A stretch of DNA of 12,791 nucleotides, from positions 6,836-19,626 of the forward strand of contig PMJE01000575.1 of assembly GCA_003157315.1 (NCBI GenBank), given 5' to 3'. This DNA comes from Myxococcales bacterium. GTDB taxonomy: Bacteria > Myxococcota > Polyangia > Fen-1088. Positions 1-6,272 of this stretch are shown one piece after another. Numbering within the stretch: the first letter of the stretch is position 1; each line of letters begins with the position of its first letter. Under the pieces are notes generated by a model that made no database searches, was not told where the DNA came from, and worked only from the letters and a program-made list of their open reading frames with translations. The translations under genes were made by a program, and so were the position numbers.

Positions 1-1167
1 CTGTACTACGCGGACTTGCTGGAACGGCAGAACCTGGGTGACAGTCCTGCGCAAGGCGATCCGGCGCCAACCGCCAGGCTGCGCTTCACCTCATCGGACA
101 GCATGGTCTCGACACCTGGCGGTTCGGCCATCATCGAGTCGCCTGTGCCGCCTGCGCAGCCGCCGGCGGCTGCCCCGATCGTACCAGCGCCGGTGGCAGC
201 GGCGATTGTGGCGCGCACCCCGGTTCGTCTGTCTCCGTCGCCCGATGCAGGGTCGTGGGTTTCCGCCGCCCCGGCACGAGTTACTCCGTCGCCCGATGCG
301 GGGTCGTGGGTTTCCGCCGCCCCGGCGCGAGTTACTCCGTCGCCCGATACGGGGTCGCGGGTTGTGGGCGTGCGGCCCACCGGGTCCTCGATCCAGACAG
401 TGCCAGCGCCTGACGCCACGTTGCGAACCGCAGTGCTGGAGCTGGGGGAAAAGCTCGACAAGCTGTCGCATTTCGAGCTGCTGGCCGTGTCCGAGTCAGC
501 CAACCCGGGCGAGGTCAGTTCGGCCTTCATCCGCGCAGCCCGGCGTTTTCACCCGGATCGGTTGGCGGGAACCGGCCTGTCCGAGTTGGTGCCCCAGGCC
601 GAGCGCATCCTGGCCCGCATGAGCGAGGCAGCCATGATCCTCGGCGATCCGGCGCGCCGGGCCGAGTACCTGGCTGTCCGGGCCGGCAAGAAGCCGGCGG
701 GCAGCACTGTTCCGACCGTGATCGACGCTGAGACGAGCTTCCTCAAGGGGGAAGTCTTCCTGCGGCGGGGCGACCACGAAAAGGCCATCGAGTGCTTTGC
801 GGCAGCCAGCAAGGCCAACCCGGGTGAGCCGCAGTACCGGGCCTACTGGGCGTGGGCGCGCTTCGATAATCCGCACGGCCGCAAGGAAGCCGTGGTGCGC
901 GAGGTGCAGCGGATCATTGCCGACGTGGTCGCGGCACAACCACGGTTCGCACGGGGCCACTATTGGCTCGGGCAGATGTGGAAATTCCTCAATGAGCCGG
1001 ATCGCGCCGAACGCGCCTTCCGCGAAGCGGCCAGTCAGGACAAGGACTTTCTCGACGCGAGCCGTGAGATGCGCCTGCTGGAAATGCGGCGTACCCGGGC
1101 CAGCGAGACACGCAAGAACCCCGATCCGCCGCGCGGCGGTATTATGAACTGGTTGTTCAAGAAGTAG
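1..1167 (+). CDS. J-domain (DnaJ-like) protein with TPR repeats, 5' partial
   Basis: The reading frame is open from the first base, so the true start lies left of the window; the TTG at 16 is only the first internal start-like codon. Counting codon 1 at base 1, codons ~30-145 are a Pro/Ala/Ser-rich low-complexity linker with a 17-residue tandem repeat. Codons ~155-225 form a J domain with the HPD tripeptide at codons 184-186 (bases 550-558), the motif that stimulates Hsp70 ATPase. Codons ~243-355 look like TPR helices, for example the segment FLRRGDHEKAIECFAAASK and a second one around DRAERAFREAA. The protein ends in a basic tail. A cytosolic co-chaperone or scaffold role is inferred. Related myxobacterial J/TPR proteins often carry further N-terminal domains, which cannot be seen here. 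It is followed by a different functional group, so I see no link to pectin use. The J-domain call is firm; the biological role is unknown. Confidence 0.85.
   Translation: MYYADLLERQNLGDSPAQGDPAPTARLRFTSSDSMVSTPGGSAIIESPVPPAQPPAAAPIVPAPVAAAIVARTPVRLSPSPDAGSWVSAAPARVTPSPDAGSWVSAAPARVTPSPDTGSRVVGVRPTGSSIQTVPAPDATLRTAVLELGEKLDKLSHFELLAVSESANPGEVSSAFIRAARRFHPDRLAGTGLSELVPQAERILARMSEAAMILGDPARRAEYLAVRAGKKPAGSTVPTVIDAETSFLKGEVFLRRGDHEKAIECFAAASKANPGEPQYRAYWAWARFDNPHGRKEAVVREVQRIIADVVAAQPRFARGHYWLGQMWKFLNEPDRAERAFREAASQDKDFLDASREMRLLEMRRTRASETRKNPDPPRGGIMNWLFKK
229..357 (+). repeat. 51-bp in-frame tandem repeat (2.5 copies)
   Basis: Two full units (229-279 and 280-330) and a partial third (331-357) encode a 17-residue unit, VTPSPDAGSWVSAAPAR. 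The copies differ at only a few bases. The array lies in the linker before the J domain and keeps the frame, so copy-number change would only alter linker length. Confidence 0.85.
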
Positions 1168-1202
1168 GCGAGCACCACCAGAAGTGAGCGAGAAGTTGCC
1201 GT

Positions 1203-1225
1203 ATCGGCTATACTAACCAGCCGAT
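1203..1225 (+). promoter_or_regulatory. Inverted repeat around a -10-like hexamer upstream of the GH16 gene
   Basis: A 7-bp perfect inverted repeat (ATCGGCT at 1203-1209, AGCCGAT at 1219-1225) encloses the hexamer TATACT at 1209-1214, one base from the sigma-70 -10 consensus. No good -35 box lies at the expected spacing. If TATACT is a -10 box, transcription would begin near 1221, leaving a leader of about 48 bases before the chosen ATG at 1269. The symmetry could be an operator or simply an RNA hairpin. Confidence 0.35.
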
Positions 1226-1268
1226 GTTCGGCATGCCCCTGACCCGGGAGCCTTGCTTGCTAGGGTCG

Positions 1269-2705
1269 ATGACACGATCCCTGCCGCTAGTGGTTTTGAT
1301 GGCGTTGGGGGCCTGGTCGGGTTGCGGTGTAGATCGAGGTGGTCTGCAACCGCTCGATGCATCCGCAGGCGGCGGAGGCGGAGGCGTTAGCCATGCCGGC
1401 GGGCTTGCGGCAAGTGGTGGAACGTCGGGTTCAGGCGAAGGCTCGGGCGGGGCGGCGGGCAGTACCGGGGCGCCATTCATCGACGGAGGAACCCGTTCAG
1501 ATGATGCCCAAGCGAGCGGCGGCAGCTCTGGCAGCGACGTGGGAGGAGGCGAAGATGTCGCCGCGGGCAGTGGTGGCAGCTCTGGCAGCGAGGTGGGAGC
1601 GGGCGAAGATCTTGCCGCGGGCAGTGGCGGCAGCTCTGGCAGCGAGGTGGGAGCGGGCGAAGATCTTGCCGCGGGCAGTGGCGGCAGCTCTGGCAACGAC
1701 GTAGGAGCGGGCGAAGATTTTGCTGCGGGTGGTGGCGGCAGCTCGGGCAACGACGCGAGAGCGGATGCAGGTGGCGCCGCGGGTGGTGGCGGCAATTCTG
1801 GCAACGACGCAGGGGCGGATGCAGTCGATGCGCCACAGAGCGGCGGCAATTCTGGCAGCGACGCAGGAGCGGATGCAGACGGCGCCGCGGACAGCGCCGG
1901 CACAGCGAGCCGCGATGCTGGGCTAGACGCGAACGATAGTGCGAGAAGTGACGGTGCGTCTGGCAAAGACGCAGGCTTTGACTCGGGCCCGAACTGGCGC
2001 CCGGTCTGGTCCGACGAGTTCAACTTGAGCGCCAACACTGGCGCCGATGCGACGAAGTGGAACGTCCCCACCTGGGAGCCGAACACAGTGAACGGTGAAC
2101 AGCAGAAGTACACGGCGCGGGTGCAGAACGTCTTCCATGACGGCCAGGGGCACCTCGTACTGCGCGGGCTTCACGACTTTTGGACCAGCAACGGCACCAT
2201 ATACCCGTACACCTCTGGACGCCTGCAGAGCGACGGAAAGTTCCAGTTCAGCTTCGGCCGCGTCGAGGTGCGCGCCAAGTTGCCTGCCGGGCAGGGGTCG
2301 TTCCCGGCCATCTTGCTCATGGGGACCACGGGCAATTGGCCTCAGTGTGGCGAGATCGGAATGATGGAGCAATGGGGGCAGGACAAGTCCTGGCTGTACT
2401 GCTCGACCTATTCGGGGATGGCCAGCGACATCAAGCAGAAGGTAACCTTCCCCAATACCACCACGTTGTCGTCCGATTTCCACGTGTATGCGCTCGAATG
2501 GTATTCGGACCACATGGTCTTCTTCATTGATGACGTGCAGGTGGCGCGCTCCAACTTCGACACGACGTCGCCCTTCTCCACCGGGAGCTTCTACCTCATT
2601 CTGGACGTCGCCATTGGGGGCACCATGGGGGGCACCATCGACGACGTCAACGGTTTCCCGATGGACATGGTGCTCGACTACGTGCGCGTCTACCAACAGC
2701 CGTAG
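1269..2705 (+). CDS. Lipoprotein, glycoside hydrolase family 16 domain with altered catalytic motif
   Basis: A 478-residue exported protein if started at ATG 1269. An in-frame ATG at 1224 would put 15 non-hydrophobic residues before the signal peptide, so 1269 is preferred. MTRSLPLVVLMALGAWSGC is a lipoprotein-type signal, with Trp at -3 being atypical. Residues ~25-240 are a Gly/Ser/Asp-rich linker containing 18-residue repeats. Residues ~242-478 are a GH16 (laminarinase/beta-glucanase-like) jelly-roll domain: WSDEF at its start, SGRLQS, FGRVEVRAKLP, the catalytic segment, then ALEWYSDHMVFFIDD and a C-terminal VLDYVRVYQ. The family motif ExDxxE is here EIGMME (residues 362-367): both catalytic Glu positions remain but the central Asp is Gly. 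Activity may be weakened or changed, so a binding role is possible. Its stop codon directly abuts the stop of the opposite-strand lipoprotein gene. Substrate is not determinable; beta-glucan or galactan are typical for the family. Confidence 0.88.
   Translation: MTRSLPLVVLMALGAWSGCGVDRGGLQPLDASAGGGGGGVSHAGGLAASGGTSGSGEGSGGAAGSTGAPFIDGGTRSDDAQASGGSSGSDVGGGEDVAAGSGGSSGSEVGAGEDLAAGSGGSSGSEVGAGEDLAAGSGGSSGNDVGAGEDFAAGGGGSSGNDARADAGGAAGGGGNSGNDAGADAVDAPQSGGNSGSDAGADADGAADSAGTASRDAGLDANDSARSDGASGKDAGFDSGPNWRPVWSDEFNLSANTGADATKWNVPTWEPNTVNGEQQKYTARVQNVFHDGQGHLVLRGLHDFWTSNGTIYPYTSGRLQSDGKFQFSFGRVEVRAKLPAGQGSFPAILLMGTTGNWPQCGEIGMMEQWGQDKSWLYCSTYSGMASDIKQKVTFPNTTTLSSDFHVYALEWYSDHMVFFIDDVQVARSNFDTTSPFSTGSFYLILDVAIGGTMGGTIDDVNGFPMDMVLDYVRVYQQP
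1518..1949 (+). repeat. Eight 54-bp tandem units in the GH16 linker
   Basis: Eight consecutive 54-bp units start at 1518, 1572, 1626, 1680, 1734, 1788, 1842 and 1896; a degenerate partial ninth follows. Each encodes 18 residues of the type GGSSGSEVGAGEDLAAGS. Units 2 and 3 differ by a single base, while the units nearest the catalytic domain have drifted to a DAGADA-rich form. The pattern indicates recent duplication in the middle of the array and older copies toward the 3' side. The antisense frame gives a Pro-rich open frame that is not a gene. Confidence 0.92.
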
Positions 2706-3572
2706 TTATTGGAAGTCGCAGCAGTAGAGAGTCGCCGGGTAGCCCTGTGCGCTGATGCCCGCAATCCCCTGGTCCGGGCAGTGTATGGGCGGGTAGCTCT
2801 CGTCCGGCGTGTCGAACCCGTAGCAGGCAAAACCGAACCTGCCCGGCTGACATCCAGGAACCGCTATGTCCTGGACACAGGAGCCGCCGACAGGAGCCAG
2901 TCCGGGAGTGTAGCAGCAGAAGGTATTGTAGCTGGGGTTGGCCGCTGGGGCTGGGACCGGGCAAAGCTGATAGTAGAGGTCAGCACGGCTCTTGTTGGCA
3001 CCAAGGTCTTGCGAGGTGGGTATGTTTCCAGCCGGACAGGTCCATCCCATCAGGCGCGGCGAGCACCCGACGCTGTCGGACTGAACACAGTCCGGGGTTC
3101 GCGCTTGTCCGGAGCAGCAGTAGTTGATGAGGTCAGCTTGCCTGACTCCCTGATTGCAGTAGACAACAGCATTGAGCGCTTCGGGGCGATCTGCGCCGCG
3201 ACACTGGTAGCCGTAGCTGCCCGAGTCGCAAATGGCGACCGGATTGTAGGCGCACGATGTTGGCAAAGCCGAGCAGCAATAGCCGTGCGGCCCATCGCCA
3301 TCCATGGCTCCTTGATTGGCGCAGACGAGACCTTGCGGAACGCCGTCGATGTAGCTCGGGTCTTCATCTGGCCGGGCTGTGCCCGTGCACGAATAGGCAA
3401 CCAGGCCGAGCGATTCGGCCGAAGCGTCGCCGGCAGGGCAGCTAGCACTCGCGGGATCGGGGACACACCCGCCATTCGCCGGTGGTTGGCTGTTGGTACA
3501 CGCACTGGCAGCAAGTCCACACAGTAGCGGCACCATTGCGAAGCAGTGGGGATGGTTCTTCGCTACTATCAT
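2706..3572 (-). CDS. Lipoprotein of four six-cysteine repeats, function unknown
   Basis: 288 residues from ATG at 3572. The start lies four bases after the TGA of the polygalacturonase gene and is preceded by GGTGAAG (3575-3581), so the two are probably translationally coupled. The N-terminus (residues 1-25) has a short hydrophobic segment ending in LAASAC, an imperfect lipobox with Cys25. The rest consists of four repeats at residues 36-100, 107-153, 162-220 and 232-285. Each has the order C-x(7-8)-C-x(8-16)-C-x(14-24)-C-x(12-18)-CC, giving 24 cysteines that could form disulfides outside the cytoplasm. A G-Y/F/W-x-C core recurs before the third Cys of repeats 2-4. I recognise no named domain. 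Being the last gene after a polygalacturonase, a polysaccharide-binding or enzyme-stabilising role is possible but is inference only. A longer frame to 3656 exists but would overlap the upstream gene and spoil the signal peptide. Confidence 0.85.
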   Translation of the reverse strand: MIVAKNHPHCFAMVPLLCGLAASACTNSQPPANGGCVPDPASASCPAGDASAESLGLVAYSCTGTARPDEDPSYIDGVPQGLVCANQGAMDGDGPHGYCCSALPTSCAYNPVAICDSGSYGYQCRGADRPEALNAVVYCNQGVRQADLINYCCSGQARTPDCVQSDSVGCSPRLMGWTCPAGNIPTSQDLGANKSRADLYYQLCPVPAPAANPSYNTFCCYTPGLAPVGGSCVQDIAVPGCQPGRFGFACYGFDTPDESYPPIHCPDQGIAGISAQGYPATLYCCDFQ

Positions 3573-3574
3573 CG

Positions 3575-3581
3575 CTTCACC
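3575..3581 (-). promoter_or_regulatory. Ribosome binding site at the coupled stop/start junction
   Basis: On the minus strand the junction reads GGTGAAGCGATG. The TGA ending the polygalacturonase (3579-3577) sits inside a purine-rich site just upstream of ATG 3572. This selects that start for the four-repeat lipoprotein and points to reinitiation by the same ribosomes. Confidence 0.6.
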
Positions 3582-5190
3582 GAAGCCATCCCTGGGGCAC
3601 TTCCGGCGTGGGCAGGGTGGGAAAGACGCACGGCTGGGGCGTACTCCCACTCCCATCGGGTGGAATGTGGGTCACCGTGACCCCTTGACCAGCAGGTGTG
3701 AAGTTCACGTTCCCCGGGCCGAGCGTGATGTTGGCAAACTCCGCCGCCACGTCCAAGGAGCCCATGTTGTCGACTATCACGTTGTCGAGAGTGACCGGAC
3801 CCACCGGTCGGGCCGCGTTGAAGCCCTCGATAGTCACAACCGGCAGCTGCGCACCCATGCAGGTCACGTGGTGGATGTTCCGGAAGGTCAGCGACCTGAA
3901 GTCGGGATACAAGGTTCCCGCGAATTGGGGATTGTATGCGGTGCTGACCAATATCGCGTTGGTCATGTCGCGCATGCAGATGTTGTTGTACGAGATATCG
4001 TTGACCAGACCTCCCCGGCTCTCGTCGGATTTTACGCGAATTCCATTGAAATCCGAGGCGTTTGCTTCGTACCCAACCGGCCGAGAATCAGCGTCGATGG
4101 TTAGGTCGTAGATCTTCACGTTCTCGACCCCGACGTGGGGCACGCCGTCGTGTGAAGCGTCGGTCCCGTAGGTCTCACTGCCGATCGACATCCCGTGGCC
4201 GGTTCCAAAGTGGTTGTGCGCGACGATCAACTCGGACACCAGGTGACCACCCTTGATCGCTATTTGATCGTCTCCAGTGCTGATGGTGCTGCAAGCAATG
4301 ACTCCACACTGCGCGACGCTGCCCTCGCCGGGGTCGATTCCATCGGTGTTGCGGGCAAAACTCGGCGTCAGCACGTCCCCCCGGCTGTTGGTCCAGCGCG
4401 AGGGTGTGAGGATGGTGACACCCCAGACGATGAATCCCTTGCCCGGGCTGGAGCAATCCCCGTCAGCCGGGTATGAGGTCACCTTGACGTGGAATTTGGG
4501 CGAATTGTGCAGGGTGATCCGGTAGAGCAAAAGGCCGGTGGTCTTCGTGGCTGTGTTGATCAGGGTGGGATTCCCGATGCTGCCATCGATTGCGCGCAGG
4601 GCGTAGGAGGACTGCCACCAGGAGTAGTCTCTGCCAATCAGTGGCTCGCCCCCTTGGCCGTCAATGACTCCGTCGCCGACGATGCCAGGGCTGGTGCCAC
4701 CCACCGTGATGAAGTCGGTGCACGCTCCCGAATCGCTGATGCCGAAAAGGCCACAATTTCCAGTCTTCTGATAAAGGTCGGGGTTGCGCGAGGCGTACAG
4801 GGTGGTCCCCGCGTCGATCCACAGGGTGACGCTGGTGACCTGCAGGTGTGCGGCAACGAAAGCATTGTTTTGGCCGTCGCTCACCAGCTTCACCGCCCGG
4901 CCCTGGCACGCGGAGAGCGCGGCTTGAATCCGATCCGTATCGAGCGGGTTGTTGGGGTCGTCTTCGATGGGCGCCGCCTTGGTCGCTGTCAGGATTTGAC
5001 ATACGTCGGTCGGAAGAGTTGGTTCTGCAGGTAGGTTGGGATCGTCGGCGCCACAAGCCGCGCCGCCGGTTGCAGCGGATGGGGCGGGCGTGGTGCCACA
5101 AACGTAGTCGATGGCCGGGAGATCGTCATTGGCACCGCAAGCGGCGATGCCAAGCAACGAGACTAGAAATAGGAAGCTACACCGTTGCAT
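3577..5190 (-). CDS. Polygalacturonase-like glycoside hydrolase family 28, lipoprotein
   Basis: 537 residues from ATG 5190, which begins a clear lipoprotein signal peptide (MQRCSFLFLVSLLGIAAC, lipobox IAAC, Cys18). A GTG at 5244 overlapping the previous stop is an alternative, but it adds 18 residues before the signal. The right-handed beta-helix enzyme shows the full GH28 set: NTDGID (281-286), GDDQIAIK (from 306, paired Asp), GHG (331-333) and the R-x-K element GIRVK (383-387). These are the catalytic and substrate-binding residues of the family, so hydrolysis of alpha-1,4-galacturonan is very likely; endo or exo mode cannot be decided. Residues ~20-65 are a short Pro/Ala/Gly linker. It is the middle gene of a likely three-gene operon: 54 bases after a Cys-rich lipoprotein gene and coupled to the four-repeat lipoprotein gene. 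Galacturonate released would feed UxaC and UxaE encoded nearby. Confidence 0.93.
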   Translation of the reverse strand: MQRCSFLFLVSLLGIAACGANDDLPAIDYVCGTTPAPSAATGGAACGADDPNLPAEPTLPTDVCQILTATKAAPIEDDPNNPLDTDRIQAALSACQGRAVKLVSDGQNNAFVAAHLQVTSVTLWIDAGTTLYASRNPDLYQKTGNCGLFGISDSGACTDFITVGGTSPGIVGDGVIDGQGGEPLIGRDYSWWQSSYALRAIDGSIGNPTLINTATKTTGLLLYRITLHNSPKFHVKVTSYPADGDCSSPGKGFIVWGVTILTPSRWTNSRGDVLTPSFARNTDGIDPGEGSVAQCGVIACSTISTGDDQIAIKGGHLVSELIVAHNHFGTGHGMSIGSETYGTDASHDGVPHVGVENVKIYDLTIDADSRPVGYEANASDFNGIRVKSDESRGGLVNDISYNNICMRDMTNAILVSTAYNPQFAGTLYPDFRSLTFRNIHHVTCMGAQLPVVTIEGFNAARPVGPVTLDNVIVDNMGSLDVAAEFANITLGPGNVNFTPAGQGVTVTHIPPDGSGSTPQPCVFPTLPTPEVPQGWLR

Positions 5191-5244
5191 GCCAATCAGG
5201 TCCAGCGGGTCTAGATCATTGTGGCAAACCGCGCTTGTACTCAC

Positions 5245-5988
5245 TCAGCAGCCCTGGCCTTGCGGGCAAGGCCAAGCCGAGGTGCTGGCGCAAGTCCACT
5301 TGCCCGGTGTCCCGGCCGACGTAATTGGGCACACACAGTAGCCCTGCTTGGTGGCGCCGGTCGAGTCGAGATAGTTTCCATTGAGGTTGCAGGGCACACA
5401 GTCAGCCACTGAACATTGCGTGCTGGCCTGGGGCGCGGCCGCAGTGGGGCAAGTCGCGTCGACAGTTGTCGGAATCTTGTAGCAGGAATAGTCGCCCGGC
5501 GGGAAGCTGCAGCCCGACTGCTCGACGTAGCTTCCCCCTGAGCAAGTTTCCGACTTGAAGCCGACGCTCTTGGGCCCGCAGGTCTTGTAGCAAAGTTGCG
5601 GATCCGCTGCCACACAGACGCCACGATTGGTAGGGGAGCTGCCTGCGGCCGTCATGAGGTTTGCGCACAGTGGCTGGAAGGCGCTGGTCCCACTGTCGGC
5701 GGTGATGTCGCCCGCGTCGATCGCCCCTCCCGTTGCAGGCGCGACGCCACCCGTGGCGGTCGTCCCGCCCGTCAAGGTGGACACAGTGGCGCCACCGCTG
5801 CTGATGATACCGCCGGTCGTAGGCGCGAGCGTGGCGCCACCCGTGCTGATTGCCCCGCCGGTTGGCGTGATGTCGGTCGTACCCCCGGCGCCGGTGGTGC
5901 TGGGATTGTTACTCCCGCAGCCCTCCAGAAGAAGCATCTGCGACAAGAGCGCCACAGTTCCAATGTACGTTGCGGTTCGTGTGGTCAT
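5245..5988 (-). CDS. Cys-rich lipoprotein with Thr/Gly linker, function unknown
   Basis: 247 residues from ATG 5988, chosen because GAGGG lies five bases upstream; ATG 6018 is also in frame but its purine run touches the start codon. The signal peptide ends in LLLEGC (lipobox with Glu at -2). A linker of about 65 residues of TGG/SGG-type repeats (TGGAIS, SGGATV, TGGTTATGG) follows. The remaining ~150 residues hold 16 cysteines, an even number fit for disulfides outside the cytoplasm; the C-terminus is spaced C-V-C, W-T-C, W-P-C-P and ends in Cys. Its linker style matches the PL1 lipoprotein in this window. First gene of the operon with the GH28 enzyme. I recognise no named domain. A surface-anchored accessory or carbohydrate-binding role is inferred from context only. 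Confidence 0.82.
   Translation of the reverse strand: MTTRTATYIGTVALLSQMLLLEGCGSNNPSTTGAGGTTDITPTGGAISTGGATLAPTTGGIISSGGATVSTLTGGTTATGGVAPATGGAIDAGDITADSGTSAFQPLCANLMTAAGSSPTNRGVCVAADPQLCYKTCGPKSVGFKSETCSGGSYVEQSGCSFPPGDYSCYKIPTTVDATCPTAAAPQASTQCSVADCVPCNLNGNYLDSTGATKQGYCVCPITSAGTPGKWTCASTSAWPCPQGQGC
5255..5274 (-). other. Perfect 9-bp hairpin at the end of the Cys-rich lipoprotein gene
   Basis: TGGCCTTGC (5255-5263) and its exact complement GCAAGGCCA (5266-5274) are separated by two bases. The hairpin sits inside the last codons of the lipoprotein gene, seven bases before its stop and about 65 bases before the GH28 start. No T-run follows in the minus direction, so it is not a classical terminator. 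It may affect mRNA stability or differential expression within the operon, or may just reflect the coding of CPQGQGC. Confidence 0.5.
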
Positions 5989-6272
5989 CGAAGCCCTCGC
6001 TTTCTTCTTTGCGGTCATTCCTTGCTCGCAGGTTGAGACGGCCCTGGAGGCTCGCTGAGTCAAGAATCCAGGCATCAAGGCTGCTTGTCGGTCCCATTGG
6101 TGCCCGCTGCCATGGCTTCTTTCGCGCCTTTCTGGCCGAAGGAGTTTCGGGTGGCGGGCACTAAGCATTGGTAGGGCACCATACCCATGCAATTGCTCAA
6201 GGCCGCCTCTTTCAGGGCAAAGCGGTTTCGATGGCTTTCAGCGTGCCCCTTTCACCTCGGAGATCTGTACCC
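5989..6272. promoter_or_regulatory. Divergent control region between the lipoprotein operon and the porin
   Basis: 284 bases without a supported gene separate two divergent start codons, so both promoters should be here. I see no convincing -35/-10 pair. The hexamer GGGCAC occurs at 6156-6161 and 6174-6179, and its complement GTGCCC at 6100-6105 and 6243-6248. The first two are spaced 18 bases start to start. GTGCCCGC (6100-6107) and GCGGGCAC (6154-6161) form an 8-bp inverted repeat 46 bases apart. An 8-bp palindrome GCAATTGC lies at 6189-6196. These are candidate operators, judged by eye only. Confidence 0.4.
5994..5998 (-). promoter_or_regulatory. Ribosome binding site deciding the start of the Cys-rich lipoprotein
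   Basis: On the minus strand GAGGG is followed by CTTCG and ATG 5988, a near-ideal spacing. This favours 5988 over the in-frame ATG at 6018. Confidence 0.65.

Noticed and set aside
229..357. Short tandem array considered as a CRISPR
   Set aside because: The units are contiguous with no spacers and stay in frame within a coding linker.
1208..2113. Long minus-strand open frame with repeated Pro/Leu/Ser units opposite the GH16 gene
   Set aside because: It is the antisense reading of the 54-bp repeat array; no ribosome site or domain, and the plus frame contains a full signal peptide and enzyme domain.
2709..3527. 272-codon plus-strand open frame across the six-Cys repeat lipoprotein
   Set aside because: No recognisable domain or signal peptide, while the minus strand shows four regular Cys repeats that cannot arise by chance.
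6189..6196. GCAATTGC palindrome considered as a LacI-family operator
   Set aside because: Too short and lacking the central CG and extended half-sites of that family; kept only as a note in the divergent region.
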